DNA of 64,000 nucleotides from Bordetella parapertussis (GCA_945901825.1 CAMDMC010000007.1:14352-78351), one strand, 5' to 3'. Positions 50,499 to 60,690 are shown, counted from the first letter of the stretch. Notes: generated by a model from the letters alone, not told the origin. Translations and numbers: made by a program.

Positions 50499-51180
50499 TA
50501 TTTTGATTGTTGACGATGAGCTTGGCGTTCGTGAGCTTTTGCTTGAGGTGCTTGAGGATGAAGGCCATAGCGTCACCCTCGCAAACAATGCGGCACAGGC
50601 CCGTCAAGCTCGGGCAGGCCAGGCCTACGACCTTGTCCTTTTGGACATATGGATGCCCGATACCGATGGGGTAACTTTGCTTAAAGAATGGTCTGCGCAA
50701 GGGCTGCTTACCATGCCCGTTGTTATGATGTCCGGACATGCCACGATCGATACGGCCGTTGAGGCCACCCGAATTGGAGCCTTCGATTTTCTCGAAAAGC
50801 CCATTGCATTGGCAAAGCTTTTAAAAACAGTTGAGACAGCCCTGGCCCGGGCGCAGGCCCAGAAAGCCTGGAAGCAGGCCCTAGAGAGCGCCAAACCACA
50901 GGCATCGGCCCAGCTTGTTGATCCGGCCGAAGAAGAGGACGAGATTCGGCCCGAAGACCTCGCCGAGCAGGCCCTTTTAGCCATCTCTCTGGATCAGCCT
51001 CTGCGGGAGGCACGGGATGCCTTTGAAAGGGTTTATCTTGAGTACCAACTCTCTAAACAAGGGGGAAGCATGACCCGGCTTGCCGAGCAGTCGGGCCTTG
51101 AGCGCACGCACCTGTATCGAAAGCTCAAGCAGCTGGGCATGGATACGGTTCGCTCAAGTGCGCGTAAAACCCTTGCATGA
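50491..51180 (+). CDS. response regulator with receiver and Fis-type HTH, no AAA+ domain (short NtrX-like)
   Basis: A 229-residue regulator. The receiver domain (1-120) has the acidic pair DD at 8-9, phosphoryl Asp52 in LLDIWMPDTDG, and the conserved Thr/Ser and Lys (VVMMSGHATIDTAVEATRIGAFDFLEKPI). A linker of about 50 residues with low conservation follows, then a Fis-type helix-turn-helix (about 175-225: PLREARDAFERVYLEYQLSKQGG...GLERTHLYRKLKQLG). The sigma-54-interaction AAA+ domain found between these parts in full-length NtrX is absent, so it cannot act as a standard sigma-54 activator. The partner kinase is the upstream gene. Confidence 0.85.
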   Translation: MSDILIVDDELGVRELLLEVLEDEGHSVTLANNAAQARQARAGQAYDLVLLDIWMPDTDGVTLLKEWSAQGLLTMPVVMMSGHATIDTAVEATRIGAFDFLEKPIALAKLLKTVETALARAQAQKAWKQALESAKPQASAQLVDPAEEEDEIRPEDLAEQALLAISLDQPLREARDAFERVYLEYQLSKQGGSMTRLAEQSGLERTHLYRKLKQLGMDTVRSSARKTLA

Positions 51181-52565
51181 GAATTCTTATTCTTGGGGCA
51201 GGACGGGTTGGCGCAGGCCTTGCCGAATTACTGGTACAAGAACGCAACGACATTACAGTTGTTGATACCGACCCCGATTTACTTGCAACGCTGCAAGAGC
51301 GCTTTGATTTAAGAACAGTTCAGGGCTCGGCCACCAGTCTTGCCGTGCTTCAGTCAGCAGGCGTCGAAGACACAGATATTCTAATAGCCGTCACGGCGCA
51401 CGACGAGATTAATCTCGTTGCCTGTCAGATTGCCCATCGTTGCTTTAATGTGCCGCAACGTATTGCAAGGGTTCGATCCCCCCAATGGACTCAAAACCCG
51501 GAGCTCTTATCGACCGAGGGCTTTGCTGTTGATGTCGCCATTAGCCCTGAGGGCACCATCACCGACTATCTCACCCGGCTAATCGAGATACCCGAGGCCT
51601 TGCAGGTGCTTGATTTTGCCAATGGGCGGGTGGGCCTGCTTGCCGTTCGTGCTGATGCTAAAAGCCCTTTGGCTTATCGTCCCCTTAAAGAACTTCGTCA
51701 GCATCTCCCTAATATCGATTGTCGCGTGGTCGCGGTCTTTCGTGATGGAAAAGCCATTCTGCCCCGCGGTGACACGCGCATTGAGCCGGATGACGAGGTC
51801 TTCTTTGTTGCCGCCGCCGAGCACATTCACTTGGTGACGCAAGAACTGCATCAGCTTGATGAGCCTGTCCGCAGGGTCATGATTGTTGGCGGGGGTAATA
51901 TTGGTCAGCGGCTTGCTCAGGCCATTTCCCACAAAATTCTTCCCAAAATTATCGAGGGTAATCAGCGTCGATGTGAAATGCTTGCCCAAGAGCTAAATGG
52001 CAAGGCGCTTGTTCTGCATGGCGATGCCACCGATGAGACGCTTTTGGAAGAAGAAAATGTAGCCGGGATGGACCTGTTTCTGGCGCTCACCAACGACGAC
52101 GAAAATAATATTATGTCGGCCTTGCTTGCCAAACGGCTCGGTGCTCGGCGAGTAGTAGCCTTAATTAATCGTAAGGCCTATGCAGAGCTCATGGAGGGGG
52201 GAGGTATCGACATCGCCCTAACTCCCTCGCACACCACCCTGGGTGCCTTATTAAAGTATGTGCGCAGGGGCGATGTCTCGGTGGTTCACAGCCTAAGGCG
52301 GGGGGCAGCCGAGGCACTTGAACTTGTCGCCCATGGGGACGCGAAGACATCAAAGGTTGTGGGCCGACGCATTGACGAGGTGAATCTACCAACAGGCGCT
52401 TCCATTGGCGCAATTGTTCGTGGCCACGGGCCTGATGCTAAGGTCATCATGGGCCATCACGATGTGCTGATTGAGCCCGATGACCATCTGATTGTCTTTG
52501 TCACCAACCGAAAGACCATACCGAAAATAGAAAAGCTCTTTCAGGTTGCAGCGGGCTTTTTCTAA
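51177..52565 (+). CDS. trkA: Trk potassium transport regulatory protein TrkA
   Basis: TrkA is the cytoplasmic nucleotide-binding gate of the Trk K+ uptake system. It is 462 residues in two tandem RCK units, each with a Rossmann NAD-binding motif (ILGAGRVGAGLAE near residue 4; MIVGGGNIGQRLA near 235) and a C-terminal RCK_C domain. It overlaps the response regulator stop as ATGA and the trkH start by one base. Confidence 0.94.
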   Translation: MRILILGAGRVGAGLAELLVQERNDITVVDTDPDLLATLQERFDLRTVQGSATSLAVLQSAGVEDTDILIAVTAHDEINLVACQIAHRCFNVPQRIARVRSPQWTQNPELLSTEGFAVDVAISPEGTITDYLTRLIEIPEALQVLDFANGRVGLLAVRADAKSPLAYRPLKELRQHLPNIDCRVVAVFRDGKAILPRGDTRIEPDDEVFFVAAAEHIHLVTQELHQLDEPVRRVMIVGGGNIGQRLAQAISHKILPKIIEGNQRRCEMLAQELNGKALVLHGDATDETLLEEENVAGMDLFLALTNDDENNIMSALLAKRLGARRVVALINRKAYAELMEGGGIDIALTPSHTTLGALLKYVRRGDVSVVHSLRRGAAEALELVAHGDAKTSKVVGRRIDEVNLPTGASIGAIVRGHGPDAKVIMGHHDVLIEPDDHLIVFVTNRKTIPKIEKLFQVAAGFF

Positions 52566-54037
52566 TGCAGACTGCTCGACCTAACTCGGCCCTGATCGTA
52601 CTTCATATTCTTTCTGTTCTGGTTGGTCTTTTTGGGTTTGCCTTTCTTGTGCCAATAGGCTTTGCCTTCGGCATGAATGACGGTGGCTTAGAGGCTTTTG
52701 TAAAGGCGGGGCTTTTAACCTCTGGCCTGGGCTTCTCTTTGGCCTACCTTACGCGGTCTCCAAATAAAGACCTAAGGCCCCGCGATGGTTTCCTACTGGT
52801 GGCGCTTGTCTGGCTTGTGCTGGCTTTTTTTGCAAGCCTACCTCTTTACTTTTATTTCCCAGAGCTACGATTCAGCCAGGCCTTTTTTGAAGGAATCTCG
52901 GCACTGACCACCACTGGTGCAACCGTTCTGGTGGGCCTTGACACAATGCCACCCTCGATTCTTATTTGGCGAAGCCTGCTTCAATGGTTTGGCGGGATGG
53001 GAATCATTATTCTTGCCGTTGCTATTCTGCCGCTCTTGGGCGTGGGTGGTATGCAGCTGTTTAAGGCAGAGTTTTCCGGCCCATCCAAAGATGCCAAGCT
53101 AACTCCGCGTATTACAGAGACGGCCAAGGCACTCTGGGGCATTTATTTGTTTCTCTCATTGTGTTGCTTTGCGGGCTACTGGCTGGCAGGTATGTCTTGG
53201 TTTGATGCGCTTATTCACACGGGCACCACTGTAAGCATTGGTGGACTGTCGAGCCATGATGCAAGCCTTGGCTACTTCAATGATCCAGTAATTGAAGCGG
53301 TGGCCATCACCTTTATGCTTCTTTCGGGCATCAATTTCGTCATGCACTTTTCAGCCTTAAAAAACCGGTCGGTGCGGCCTTACTTGGGCTGCCCTGAGGC
53401 CAGATTCTTTCTCTTTTCCGTTGCCTTTGGCGTTATTGTGGTCTGGCTTACCTTGTGGGGCCATGGTGTCTACGAAACGGCCATTGAAGCCTTCCGTATG
53501 GCCGCATTCAACGTGGTTGCCATTGCCACTACAACGGGCTATGCAACAGCCGACTATGGAAGCTGGCCGGCCTATGCACCCTGGCTCATGATCTTTTTAT
53601 GTGCCTTTTCGACAAGCTCAGGCTCAACAGGCGGCGGCATCAAAATGATACGGCTCGTCATTATGGCCAAGCTTGCCCAGCGCGAACTGCTACGAATTAT
53701 TCATCCCCGATCCGTTCAACTTGTTCAGCTGGGGTCCTCATCGGTCTCGCAGTCGGTAGTCTTTGCGGTCCTGGCCTATATGTTGACCTATGGCGCAACG
53801 GTGATGATGGCGACCTTCTTGTTGCTGCTCTCGGGAATGAACGACATTACGGCAATAAGTGCTGTTCTGGCCTGCATCAATAACCTGGGCCCCGGTTTAA
53901 ACGAGGTTGGACCCGCAGGCAATTATGCGGGCCTTACGAACTTTCAACTCTGGGTTTTAACCATCACCATGCTTATGGGCCGGTTGGAACTTCTTACCGT
54001 GATTGTTCTTCTTGTACCGGCCTTCTGGCGAAGCTAG
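52565..54037 (+). CDS. trkH: Trk potassium transporter membrane subunit TrkH
   Basis: A 490-residue polytopic protein forming the K+ pathway. Four pore-loop repeats can be recognised, including [35 protein letters not shown] and [12 protein letters not shown]. With TrkA directly upstream the transporter is complete. The stop codon shares CTAG with the stop of the convergent dehydrogenase gene. Confidence 0.94.
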   Translation: MQTARPNSALIVLHILSVLVGLFGFAFLVPIGFAFGMNDGGLEAFVKAGLLTSGLGFSLAYLTRSPNKDLRPRDGFLLVALVWLVLAFFASLPLYFYFPELRFSQAFFEGISALTTTGATVLVGLDTMPPSILIWRSLLQWFGGMGIIILAVAILPLLGVGGMQLFKAEFSGPSKDAKLTPRITETAKALWGIYLFLSLCCFAGYWLAGMSWFDALIHTGTTVSIGGLSSHDASLGYFNDPVIEAVAITFMLLSGINFVMHFSALKNRSVRPYLGCPEARFFLFSVAFGVIVVWLTLWGHGVYETAIEAFRMAAFNVVAIATTTGYATADYGSWPAYAPWLMIFLCAFSTSSGSTGGGIKMIRLVIMAKLAQRELLRIIHPRSVQLVQLGSSSVSQSVVFAVLAYMLTYGATVMMATFLLLLSGMNDITAISAVLACINNLGPGLNEVGPAGNYAGLTNFQLWVLTITMLMGRLELLTVIVLLVPAFWRS

Positions 54038-54885
54038 TCGTAGTCGTAAAACCCTTTTTTAGTTTTTCGCCCAAGCCGACCGGCATCGACCATCTCTTTC
54101 AAAAGGGGTGCGGGCCTGTACTTCGGGTCCTCAAAGTGGTCCGACAGAACATTCATGACCGCAAGCAGCACATCAAGCCCAACGAGGTCCGCGAGGGCTA
54201 AAGGCCCAATGGGATGGTTGCATCCAAACTTCATGCCGTCGTCAATTTCCTGGGCGCTGGCCAGGCCCTCGGCATACACAAATATGGCTTCATTAATCAT
54301 CGGGCAGAGGATACGGTTGACCACAAAACCGGCACTGTTTTTGACGCGAATGGGTGACTTCCCAAGAAACTCGGCGATTCCTACAACACGATGGGTGGTT
54401 GCTGCATCGGTCTGCAAGCCCTCAATCACTTCAACCAGCGGCATCATGGGTACCGGGTTAAAGAAGTGCATTCCAATAAACTGACCCGGCCTTGCCATTT
54501 GCCGCGCAAGGCGCGTGATGGAAATGGACGAGGTATTAGTGGCCACGATGGCATTCTCACTGGCGATGGCAGAAAGACCCTGAAGAATTTTTACCTTAAT
54601 GGGCTCGTTCTCGGTTGCGGCTTCAATGAACAATTCAGATGAGCTCAGTGCGCTTACGTCGGTACGAATAGTGATGCAGGAAAGCGCATGGTCTTTCTGT
54701 TCAGGGCTAAGCATTTCTTTTTTAATAAGCCGGTCAAGCGACCCAGATATGCTCTTGATCGCACGGTCAAGCGCCTGGGCATCAAGATCTTGAAGGGTTA
54801 CCTGAACTCCCTTGGTTGCAAAGGCCTGGGCAATACCGCTACCCATGGTTCCTGCCCCAATAATTCCGACGTTTTTAATGGTCAT
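54034..54885 (-). CDS. 3-hydroxybutyryl-CoA dehydrogenase
   Basis: A 283-residue single-domain 3-hydroxyacyl-CoA dehydrogenase. The NAD site is [21 protein letters not shown], the catalytic histidine lies in [18 protein letters not shown], and the substrate segment [21 protein letters not shown] is present. It converts 3-hydroxybutyryl-CoA and acetoacetyl-CoA, in fatty-acid or polyhydroxybutyrate metabolism. It is transcribed in the same direction as metW, with 34 bases between, but is not known to act in methionine synthesis. Confidence 0.9.
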   Translation of the reverse strand: MTIKNVGIIGAGTMGSGIAQAFATKGVQVTLQDLDAQALDRAIKSISGSLDRLIKKEMLSPEQKDHALSCITIRTDVSALSSSELFIEAATENEPIKVKILQGLSAIASENAIVATNTSSISITRLARQMARPGQFIGMHFFNPVPMMPLVEVIEGLQTDAATTHRVVGIAEFLGKSPIRVKNSAGFVVNRILCPMINEAIFVYAEGLASAQEIDDGMKFGCNHPIGPLALADLVGLDVLLAVMNVLSDHFEDPKYRPAPLLKEMVDAGRLGRKTKKGFYDYD

Positions 54886-54919
54886 GGCATCCTCCCAATT
54901 TTTATAGTTAAGGGATTAC

Positions 54920-55564
54920 TTACTGAAAGCTGTAAAGGGCAAGGGTGCAGCGCAGGTTGGGCCATCGCCTGACTTCTACCATTGCCCCGTCTTGACCCTC
55001 GGCCAGGTAGGCATGTTGTTCTACGGAAAACCCCAGCCTTGCAAGCAACCGCTCAAAGTCTTGTGTGGTGGCGAAATGGTGGTTGGGCGTGTCATACCAT
55101 TGGTAGGGAAGCCGCTTGTTTACAGGCATAAGCCCCTTTGCGAGTGAAACGATATGCGACCAATGCCCAAAATTCGGAATACTCACGATGCAGCGCTTGC
55201 CAAGCTGACGCATTTCTTTCAGAACCAGCTCCGTTTCGTGGGTTGCCTGAAGCGCCTGCGAGAGAACCACGACATCAAACTGGTTCATCGAGAAGAGGCT
55301 TAGTCCACCGTCAATGTTGGTCTGAATAACATTGACGCCCTTGGACAGACAGGCCATGACATTGTTATGATCGATTTCGCCGCCATAGCCGCAGCAGGCT
55401 TTGTTTTGCTGCAGCCATGCCAAAAGCTCGCCCTCTCCGCATCCAAGGTCAAGCACCTTGGAGCCTTCAGGAATCCACTGGGCAATAACCTGAAGGTCCG
55501 GCCGCAACACGATGTCGGGCCTTGTGTATTCGGCTGGCCCTCTGAGGCTGCTATCGGATGGCAT
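54920..55564 (-). CDS. metW: methionine biosynthesis protein MetW
   Basis: A 214-residue SAM-dependent-methyltransferase-like protein ([15 protein letters not shown]). MetW supports MetX in homoserine acylation; in some species the pair forms a homoserine succinyltransferase or acetyltransferase complex. The ATG at 55564 is used, with a TTG two codons earlier. It overlaps the metX end by 14 bases. Confidence 0.92.
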   Translation of the reverse strand: MPSDSSLRGPAEYTRPDIVLRPDLQVIAQWIPEGSKVLDLGCGEGELLAWLQQNKACCGYGGEIDHNNVMACLSKGVNVIQTNIDGGLSLFSMNQFDVVVLSQALQATHETELVLKEMRQLGKRCIVSIPNFGHWSHIVSLAKGLMPVNKRLPYQWYDTPNHHFATTQDFERLLARLGFSVEQHAYLAEGQDGAMVEVRRWPNLRCTLALYSFQ

Positions 55565-56720
55565 GGGCAACTCGTTGGAAATAGTGACGAACCAGCTCGT
55601 GGTACTTTGGGTCGTCCATTAAGAAGGCATCGTGGCCGTGGGGGGCGTCAATCTCGGCGTAGACCACCCTGCGATTATTCTGCATAAGCGCTGTGACAAT
55701 TTCGTGCGATCGCTCTGGAGGAAAGCGCCAGTCGGTGCTGAAAGAGACCACCAAGAACTCCGATTCAACGCAGGCAAATGCATGGGCAAGATTGCCCTGC
55801 GTTTTCAGCGAGGGGTCAAAGTAGTCAAGTGCCTTCGTGATGAGCAGGTAGCTGTTCGCATCAAAGTAGCTTGAAAACTTTTCGCCTTGGTAGCGCAGGT
55901 AGGACTCAATCTCGAAATCCACCCCAAAGTCATAACTGTAGTCTTCGCGCTTTCGAAGGCTTCGGCCAAACTTCTGGGCCATGTCATCGTCAGACAGATA
56001 CGTAATGTGACCAATCATGCGCGCAACCGCAAGACCTCGCTTGGGGATCTTGTTTTCTTTATAGAAGTGGCCATCGTAAAAATCGGGGTCGGTGATAATG
56101 GCGCGGCGTGCCACCTCATTAAAGGCAATGTTCTGGGCAGAAAGCCGTGGCGTGGAGGCGATCACAACTGCGTGTGCAACACGCTTGGGATAGGAGATGG
56201 CCCACTGCATGGCCTGCATGCCACCCAGGCTTCCCCCCATCACCGCTGCAAACCGCTCGATACCGAGGGCGTCGGCAAGCTGCGCCTGGGCGTGCACCCA
56301 GTCTTCCACGGTGACCACGGGAAAGTCGCCACCGTAGGGTTCACCCGTTGCGGGATTAAGACTGGTTGGACCGGTTGACCCAAAGCAAGACCCCAAATTA
56401 TTAACACCAATAACAAAGAAAACATTGGTGTCCACAGGCTTACCGGGGCCCACCATGTTGTCCCACCAGCCTGTGTCGGCGGGGCTGTCGGTGCGTTGCC
56501 CGGCAACATGGTGCGAGGCATTCAGTGCATGGCAAATTAATACCGCGTTTGACTTCTCTGCATTAAGGCTTCCGTAGGTTTCAAAGGCCAGCTGAAACCC
56601 GGCAAGTGCTTTGCCTGAGACCAAGTTAAAGCTGTGGTCAAACGCAATGACCTGCTCTTGAACGAGCCCTATGCCGGCTTCATGGCCGGCTGCGTTTAAT
56701 TGGGTGGCTTTAGTTGTCAT
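55551..56720 (-). CDS. metX: homoserine O-acyltransferase MetX
   Basis: MetX acylates homoserine at the start of methionine synthesis. It is a 389-residue alpha/beta-hydrolase-fold enzyme. The nucleophile elbow is [14 protein letters not shown], with acid and histidine in the segments [13 protein letters not shown]. Whether it uses acetyl-CoA or succinyl-CoA cannot be told confidently. It lies upstream of metW and diverges from the small LuxR-type gene across 95 bases. I see no riboswitch in that gap. Confidence 0.94.
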   Translation of the reverse strand: MTTKATQLNAAGHEAGIGLVQEQVIAFDHSFNLVSGKALAGFQLAFETYGSLNAEKSNAVLICHALNASHHVAGQRTDSPADTGWWDNMVGPGKPVDTNVFFVIGVNNLGSCFGSTGPTSLNPATGEPYGGDFPVVTVEDWVHAQAQLADALGIERFAAVMGGSLGGMQAMQWAISYPKRVAHAVVIASTPRLSAQNIAFNEVARRAIITDPDFYDGHFYKENKIPKRGLAVARMIGHITYLSDDDMAQKFGRSLRKREDYSYDFGVDFEIESYLRYQGEKFSSYFDANSYLLITKALDYFDPSLKTQGNLAHAFACVESEFLVVSFSTDWRFPPERSHEIVTALMQNNRRVVYAEIDAPHGHDAFLMDDPKYHELVRHYFQRVAHAIR

Positions 56721-56815
56721 GCCCTATGGCCGAGCGCTGAAACATTTGTTTTCAATTGGAACTTAGTGGCATAAGCAGACTGCAGACGGTTCATTGATTA
56801 CTTAAGGAGTTTGTC

Positions 56816-57223
56816 ATGTCAGAGTCTGCAATTGCCCAGTTACTTTCAGCCCACCATTCTAGCCGCGACAAAGAAAAAGCTCGCAGCCATCGGCCTTGCT
56901 CTAAATACATTGGTACCTCCCTCTCACCCGGCAGTCGCCGCTCGATTCGGCCGGGAGCCGGTGCATGCATTCAGATTGAGGTGCATGAGCCCTCTCCCGA
57001 TAGCCGTTGGTCTGCCATTACGCCGCGGCAGTTTGAGGTTCTTGAGTGCCTTGTGGAGGGCAGGCCAACCAAAACCATCTGCAAAATGCTCGATATGTCT
57101 CCAGGCACAGCCAAGATTCATATTAGCGCCCTTTTGCGTGCACTCAAGGCAAGGAACCGCGCGGAGGCTGTGATTGCAGCCTTAAAGCTTGGCTGGATTC
57201 GCCCCGTTTACGCCTCGCATTAA
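56816..57223 (+). CDS. small LuxR-type HTH protein
   Basis: A 135-residue protein. The C-terminal half (about 67-127) is a clear LuxR/GerE-type helix-turn-helix: ITPRQFEVLECLVEGRPTKTICKMLDMSPGTAKIHISALLRALKARNRAEAV. The first 65 residues match no receiver or ligand-binding domain I know and are rich in Ser, Arg and Pro. An AAGGAG stands 7 bases before the ATG, supporting this start. It may be an autonomous DNA-binding regulator or a remnant of a longer one. Its TAA overlaps the ptsI stop on the other strand (TTAA shared). Confidence 0.75.
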   Translation: MSESAIAQLLSAHHSSRDKEKARSHRPCSKYIGTSLSPGSRRSIRPGAGACIQIEVHEPSPDSRWSAITPRQFEVLECLVEGRPTKTICKMLDMSPGTAKIHISALLRALKARNRAEAVIAALKLGWIRPVYASH

Positions 57224-58983
57224 TCGGGTCGTAGGGCCTTCGCATTCATTGCGCTTAGGCCGGATTTCACCAAGGCGGGATCGGGCAGCTTTAAAAGCCG
57301 CCCGACGCCTCGGGAGAGGCTGGCAACTGAGCTGTCGCGCACAACCCGTTTGACCTTAAGAATCTCAGTTGCATGCATAGAAAATTCTCGCAGACCAAGC
57401 CCAAGCAGCAGCCGGGTAAGGTCTGTGTCCCCGGCCATTTCACCGCATAACGAGACAGGTAGGTTTGCTCGATTGCAGCTTCGGATGGTCTGATCAATAA
57501 GCCTCAAGACGGCCGGATGAAGTGGGTTGTATAGGTGAGCCACGCTTCGGTCTGTTCGGTCAATGGCAAGCGTGTACTGAATAAGGTCGTTGGTGCCAAT
57601 GGAGGCGAAGTCGATGTGTGCAATAAGGCCGTCGATGGCAATGGCGGCTGACGGCACTTCAATCATGGCCCCAACGCTTGTCTTTGGATTAAAGGCCAGC
57701 CCTTTTGCTCTCAGGTTCGTCATGGCCTGTTGGACCATTTCTCGGGCCGAGATCATCTCCGAGGGCCCGCTTACCATGGGGATAAGGATTTTTACTTGGC
57801 CAAAGGCCGAGGCCCTCAGCATGGCCCTTAGCTGAGACAAAAAGAGATCGGGTGACTGCAGGCTGTAACGGATGGCACGTGAGGCAAGTGCGGGGTTGGC
57901 GGGCTTGTCATGCCCGAAGGAGAGCGCGCTGACTTCTTTATCTGCGCCCGCGTCCAGCGTGCGAATAGTAACTGGCCTGCCTGCCATGGTCTTGACCACC
58001 GCGCTGTAGGCCTGAAACTGCTCTTCCTCGCTGGGAATTGAGCTGCGGTTCATGAAGAGAAACTCACTGCGAAAGAGTCCAATGCCGTCGCAGCCGCGAT
58101 CAAGCGCAATCTGCACGTCGTTAGGAAGGTCGATATTGGCCATAAGCAGAACCGAGACACCATCGAGCGAGCAGCCTGCGAGCTGTTTAAAATCATCGAG
58201 GGCTTTAAGATCGTCGGCGTAAAGGGCCTGCTGGCCTTTGTAGACAGACTGGTCGTCGGCGTTAAGTGCGCCAAAAACCGCGCCCTCCTTCGACTTAATA
58301 ACAATGATGTCGTTCTGGGCGATTTGATTTAGAAGCCCCGAGACCCCCACAACCGCGGGCAGCCCTAGACTGCGGGCAAGAATAGCCGTATGAGAGGTCG
58401 CACTGCCCGTCTCAGTAACGAAGCCAAGAAAGCGATGGCGACGCAGAATAAGCATGTCGGCGGGCGAGATGTCTTTGGCTATAAGAATCCATCCCCCGTC
58501 GTCTTCATGGTTGTTCTTACGAACGACCTCGTCAAGGCCAGCCTCCCCCTGCATGGCTCGAAGGATTCGGTCGACGATCTGTTGAACATCGGCTTTGCGC
58601 TCACGAAGATAGGGGTCTTCAATCTCATCAAACTGGGCCGAGACGGCTTCAAGCTGCTGCAGCAGGCCCCACTCGGCATTGCAGCGGTCGTGCTGTATAC
58701 GTTGCTCGGTGGCCGCTATCAATAAGGGGTCTCGCAGAATAATGGCCTGCAGCTCCAGTAAGGCCGAGACCTCCGCAGAGGCCTCTTGACCCATGGTTTC
58801 TTTAAGACCAGACAGCTCTTTGTTGACAATGCTAACGGCTTCGCGAAAACGCTTAAGCTCGGGCTCAACCTGGTCGGGCTCGAGCCGCCGGCGTGGGAGA
58901 TCGAGACGGGCAGAGGAAAGAACCCATGCCTTGCCCATGGCCAGCCCATCGCCAATGCCCACTCCTGAGAGCGTCCAGGCCAC
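57220..58983 (-). CDS. ptsI: phosphoenolpyruvate-protein phosphotransferase (EI)
   Basis: EI takes phosphate from phosphoenolpyruvate to HPr. It is 587 residues long, from a GTG start 2 bases after ptsH. The active histidine is His198 in GSATSHTAILARS; the PEP-binding domain has GIGLFRSEFLFM and the C-terminal cysteine region SLCGEMAGD. With HPr and EIIA it forms a phosphorelay, but no sugar permease is present here. Confidence 0.95.
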   Translation of the reverse strand: MAWTLSGVGIGDGLAMGKAWVLSSARLDLPRRRLEPDQVEPELKRFREAVSIVNKELSGLKETMGQEASAEVSALLELQAIILRDPLLIAATEQRIQHDRCNAEWGLLQQLEAVSAQFDEIEDPYLRERKADVQQIVDRILRAMQGEAGLDEVVRKNNHEDDGGWILIAKDISPADMLILRRHRFLGFVTETGSATSHTAILARSLGLPAVVGVSGLLNQIAQNDIIVIKSKEGAVFGALNADDQSVYKGQQALYADDLKALDDFKQLAGCSLDGVSVLLMANIDLPNDVQIALDRGCDGIGLFRSEFLFMNRSSIPSEEEQFQAYSAVVKTMAGRPVTIRTLDAGADKEVSALSFGHDKPANPALASRAIRYSLQSPDLFLSQLRAMLRASAFGQVKILIPMVSGPSEMISAREMVQQAMTNLRAKGLAFNPKTSVGAMIEVPSAAIAIDGLIAHIDFASIGTNDLIQYTLAIDRTDRSVAHLYNPLHPAVLRLIDQTIRSCNRANLPVSLCGEMAGDTDLTRLLLGLGLREFSMHATEILKVKRVVRDSSVASLSRGVGRLLKLPDPALVKSGLSAMNAKALRPD

Positions 58984-58985
58984 GA

Positions 58986-59255
58986 CTAATCCTCCTCCCC
59001 GAATTTGTCTTGGAATAAATTCATCAGACTTTGCATGGCCGCGTCTTCTTGTTCCCCCGATGTTTCTATGGTCACTTCCGACCCAAGGCCTGCAGCAAGC
59101 ATGGTGACACCGAGAACACTTTTCGCATTGATGCGCCGGGTGTTGCGTTCAAGCCAGACCTCGCAGGCGAAGGAGGAGGCGAGCTGCGAGAGCTTTGAAG
59201 AAGCCCGAAGGTGCAGCCCGAGCTTATTGGTGATGGTGACAGTCTGTCGTGGCAT
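58986..59255 (-). CDS. ptsH: phosphocarrier protein HPr
   Basis: An 89-residue HPr. The active-site His15 lies in NKLGLHLRASSKLSQLA, and Ser46, the HPr kinase site, lies in INAKSVLGVTML, so it could be regulated by HPr kinase if one exists in the genome. It lies between EIIA and ptsI. Confidence 0.95.
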   Translation of the reverse strand: MPRQTVTITNKLGLHLRASSKLSQLASSFACEVWLERNTRRINAKSVLGVTMLAAGLGSEVTIETSGEQEDAAMQSLMNLFQDKFGEED

Positions 59256-59284
59256 GCGGGCAATGGCCGTTGAGAGAAGAAGGC

Positions 59285-59698
59285 TTAGCGGTTGGTTTGA
59301 AAGGGGGGAATGGTTTGAAGGTATTGTCCAGTATCTTCGCCAAGCTTGGCGATAAGCTCGCGGTGACTAAGCGAGCGGTAGGTAATGGCTCGCAGCAAGA
59401 CAGGTAGGTTCACACCTGCCACCGCGTGGGCGATGTCGGGATGACTTTTCATGAAGGCGACCACCCCGTTATAGGGTGTTGCACCAACCATGTCAGTTAG
59501 AAAAAAAACCGCCTTCGGCTTGTTAAGTTCCTGCCATCGCAAGGCAATGGCCTGGCTAACCTGCTCGGGCTCTTGGCTTGAGAGAACATCAATCACCTCG
59601 ACATCCGAGAGCGAGCGGCCAAAGCCGTGGCAGGCAACTGCATGAAGGGCCGAGGCAAGCGGTGCGTGACAGACCAGGAAAAGGCAACAGCCACTCAT
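59285..59698 (-). CDS. PTS EIIA component, mannose family
   Basis: A 137-residue EIIA of the mannose (EIIA-Man) type. Active His11 is in CLFLVCHAPLASAL, followed by DVLSSQEPEQVSQ and FFLTDMVGATPYNGVV, where the expected DxxGxTP motif is present. No EIIB, EIIC or EIID follows, which points to a regulatory rather than a transport role. It overlaps the gshB stop by 4 bases. Confidence 0.9.
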   Translation of the reverse strand: MSGCCLFLVCHAPLASALHAVACHGFGRSLSDVEVIDVLSSQEPEQVSQAIALRWQELNKPKAVFFLTDMVGATPYNGVVAFMKSHPDIAHAVAGVNLPVLLRAITYRSLSHRELIAKLGEDTGQYLQTIPPFQTNR

Positions 59699-60690
59699 GC
59701 TTCAAAGGATCTTTCAATTGCAGAAATAAATAAGTCCCCCACATCGGCAGGCGTCTGGGCTGAAATTTCCTGAAACCCTGTTGGGCTCGTAACATTAATT
59801 TCGGTAAGCCGGTTGCCAATAATATCGAGGCCCACGAGAAAAAGTCCGCGGCTTGCAAGCACAGGGCCAAGGGCCAGGGCGATAGTCAGATCGTCTTTAC
59901 TTAAGGCCTGGGCAACCCCTTTGCCGCCTGCCGCGAGGTTGCCCCGTGAGGCGCCTTTCGGAGGAATGCGCGCAAGGCTGTAAGGAACAGGCGTACCGTT
60001 GATTAGAAGGACACGCTTGTCGCCCTTTGAGATTTCTGGCAGGTACATCTGCGCCATGATGGATCGCGCTTCGTTCTGTGTGAGCATCTCCAGAATAACG
60101 GGCAGGTTGGGGTCTGCCGAGGAGGTGACAAAAACCCCCGCCCCACCCATCGCATCGAGTGGCTTGTAGACAACCTTCTCATAGGACCCTGCAAAGTCTC
60201 TAAGTAACTTGATGTTGCTTGAGACAAGTCCCGGCGCAGCGTAGGTCGCAAACTCTAAGACAGCCATTTTCTCGCCATGGTCGCGCAATGCGGCAGGACG
60301 GTTGATCACCGGCAGACCCGCCTGCTCGAGTGCCGTGAGCATCTGAGTGGCCGCAAAGTAGGCTTCATTAAAAGGGGGGTCTTTGCGCATGATGGCCAAA
60401 TCGAAGTCCTTATGGCCAAGTTGCTCGGCGGTACCGGCCTGCGCCCAAGAAAGCTCAGGATTTGCTTTTTGTTCGGGCGCAGGGCTTGTCGGACTTTGAG
60501 CAATTGGCTCAAGGCATTGCGCCACGATGCGCGGTGTGACCTCCGTCGTGTTGTAGCGAAGGCTTATCGCCTCGGGCCCACAGTACCAGCAGCGATGACC
60601 ACGACGCCAGGCGGCTCGAATCATCGCAATGGTGGAGTCTTTTGCGGGCTTAAGGCTTGCTAAGGGGTCGCCTAGAAATAAGAGCCGCAT
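59695..60690 (-). CDS. gshB: glutathione synthetase
   Basis: GshB joins glycine to gamma-glutamylcysteine. It is 331 residues long. It shows the ATP-grasp pattern with MRKDPPFNEAYFAATQMLTALEQAG, VYKPLDAMGGAGVF, and NLAAGGKGVAQALS, all typical of the bacterial enzyme. The later TEINVTSPTGFQEI segment carries a metal-binding asparagine. It lies between gshA and the EIIA gene on the minus strand. Confidence 0.95.
   Translation of the reverse strand: MRLLFLGDPLASLKPAKDSTIAMIRAAWRRGHRCWYCGPEAISLRYNTTEVTPRIVAQCLEPIAQSPTSPAPEQKANPELSWAQAGTAEQLGHKDFDLAIMRKDPPFNEAYFAATQMLTALEQAGLPVINRPAALRDHGEKMAVLEFATYAAPGLVSSNIKLLRDFAGSYEKVVYKPLDAMGGAGVFVTSSADPNLPVILEMLTQNEARSIMAQMYLPEISKGDKRVLLINGTPVPYSLARIPPKGASRGNLAAGGKGVAQALSKDDLTIALALGPVLASRGLFLVGLDIIGNRLTEINVTSPTGFQEISAQTPADVGDLFISAIERSFEA

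Noticed and set aside
56721-56815. Possible SAM-sensing riboswitch upstream of metX
   Set aside because: The 95-bp gap contains no conserved riboswitch core that I can fold by eye, and no terminator or sequestered ribosome-binding site for metX.
56811-57173. 120-codon frame overlapping the LuxR-type gene in another frame
   Set aside because: The frame at 56816 encodes a clear LuxR HTH and has a properly spaced AAGGAG; the other frame has no domain.
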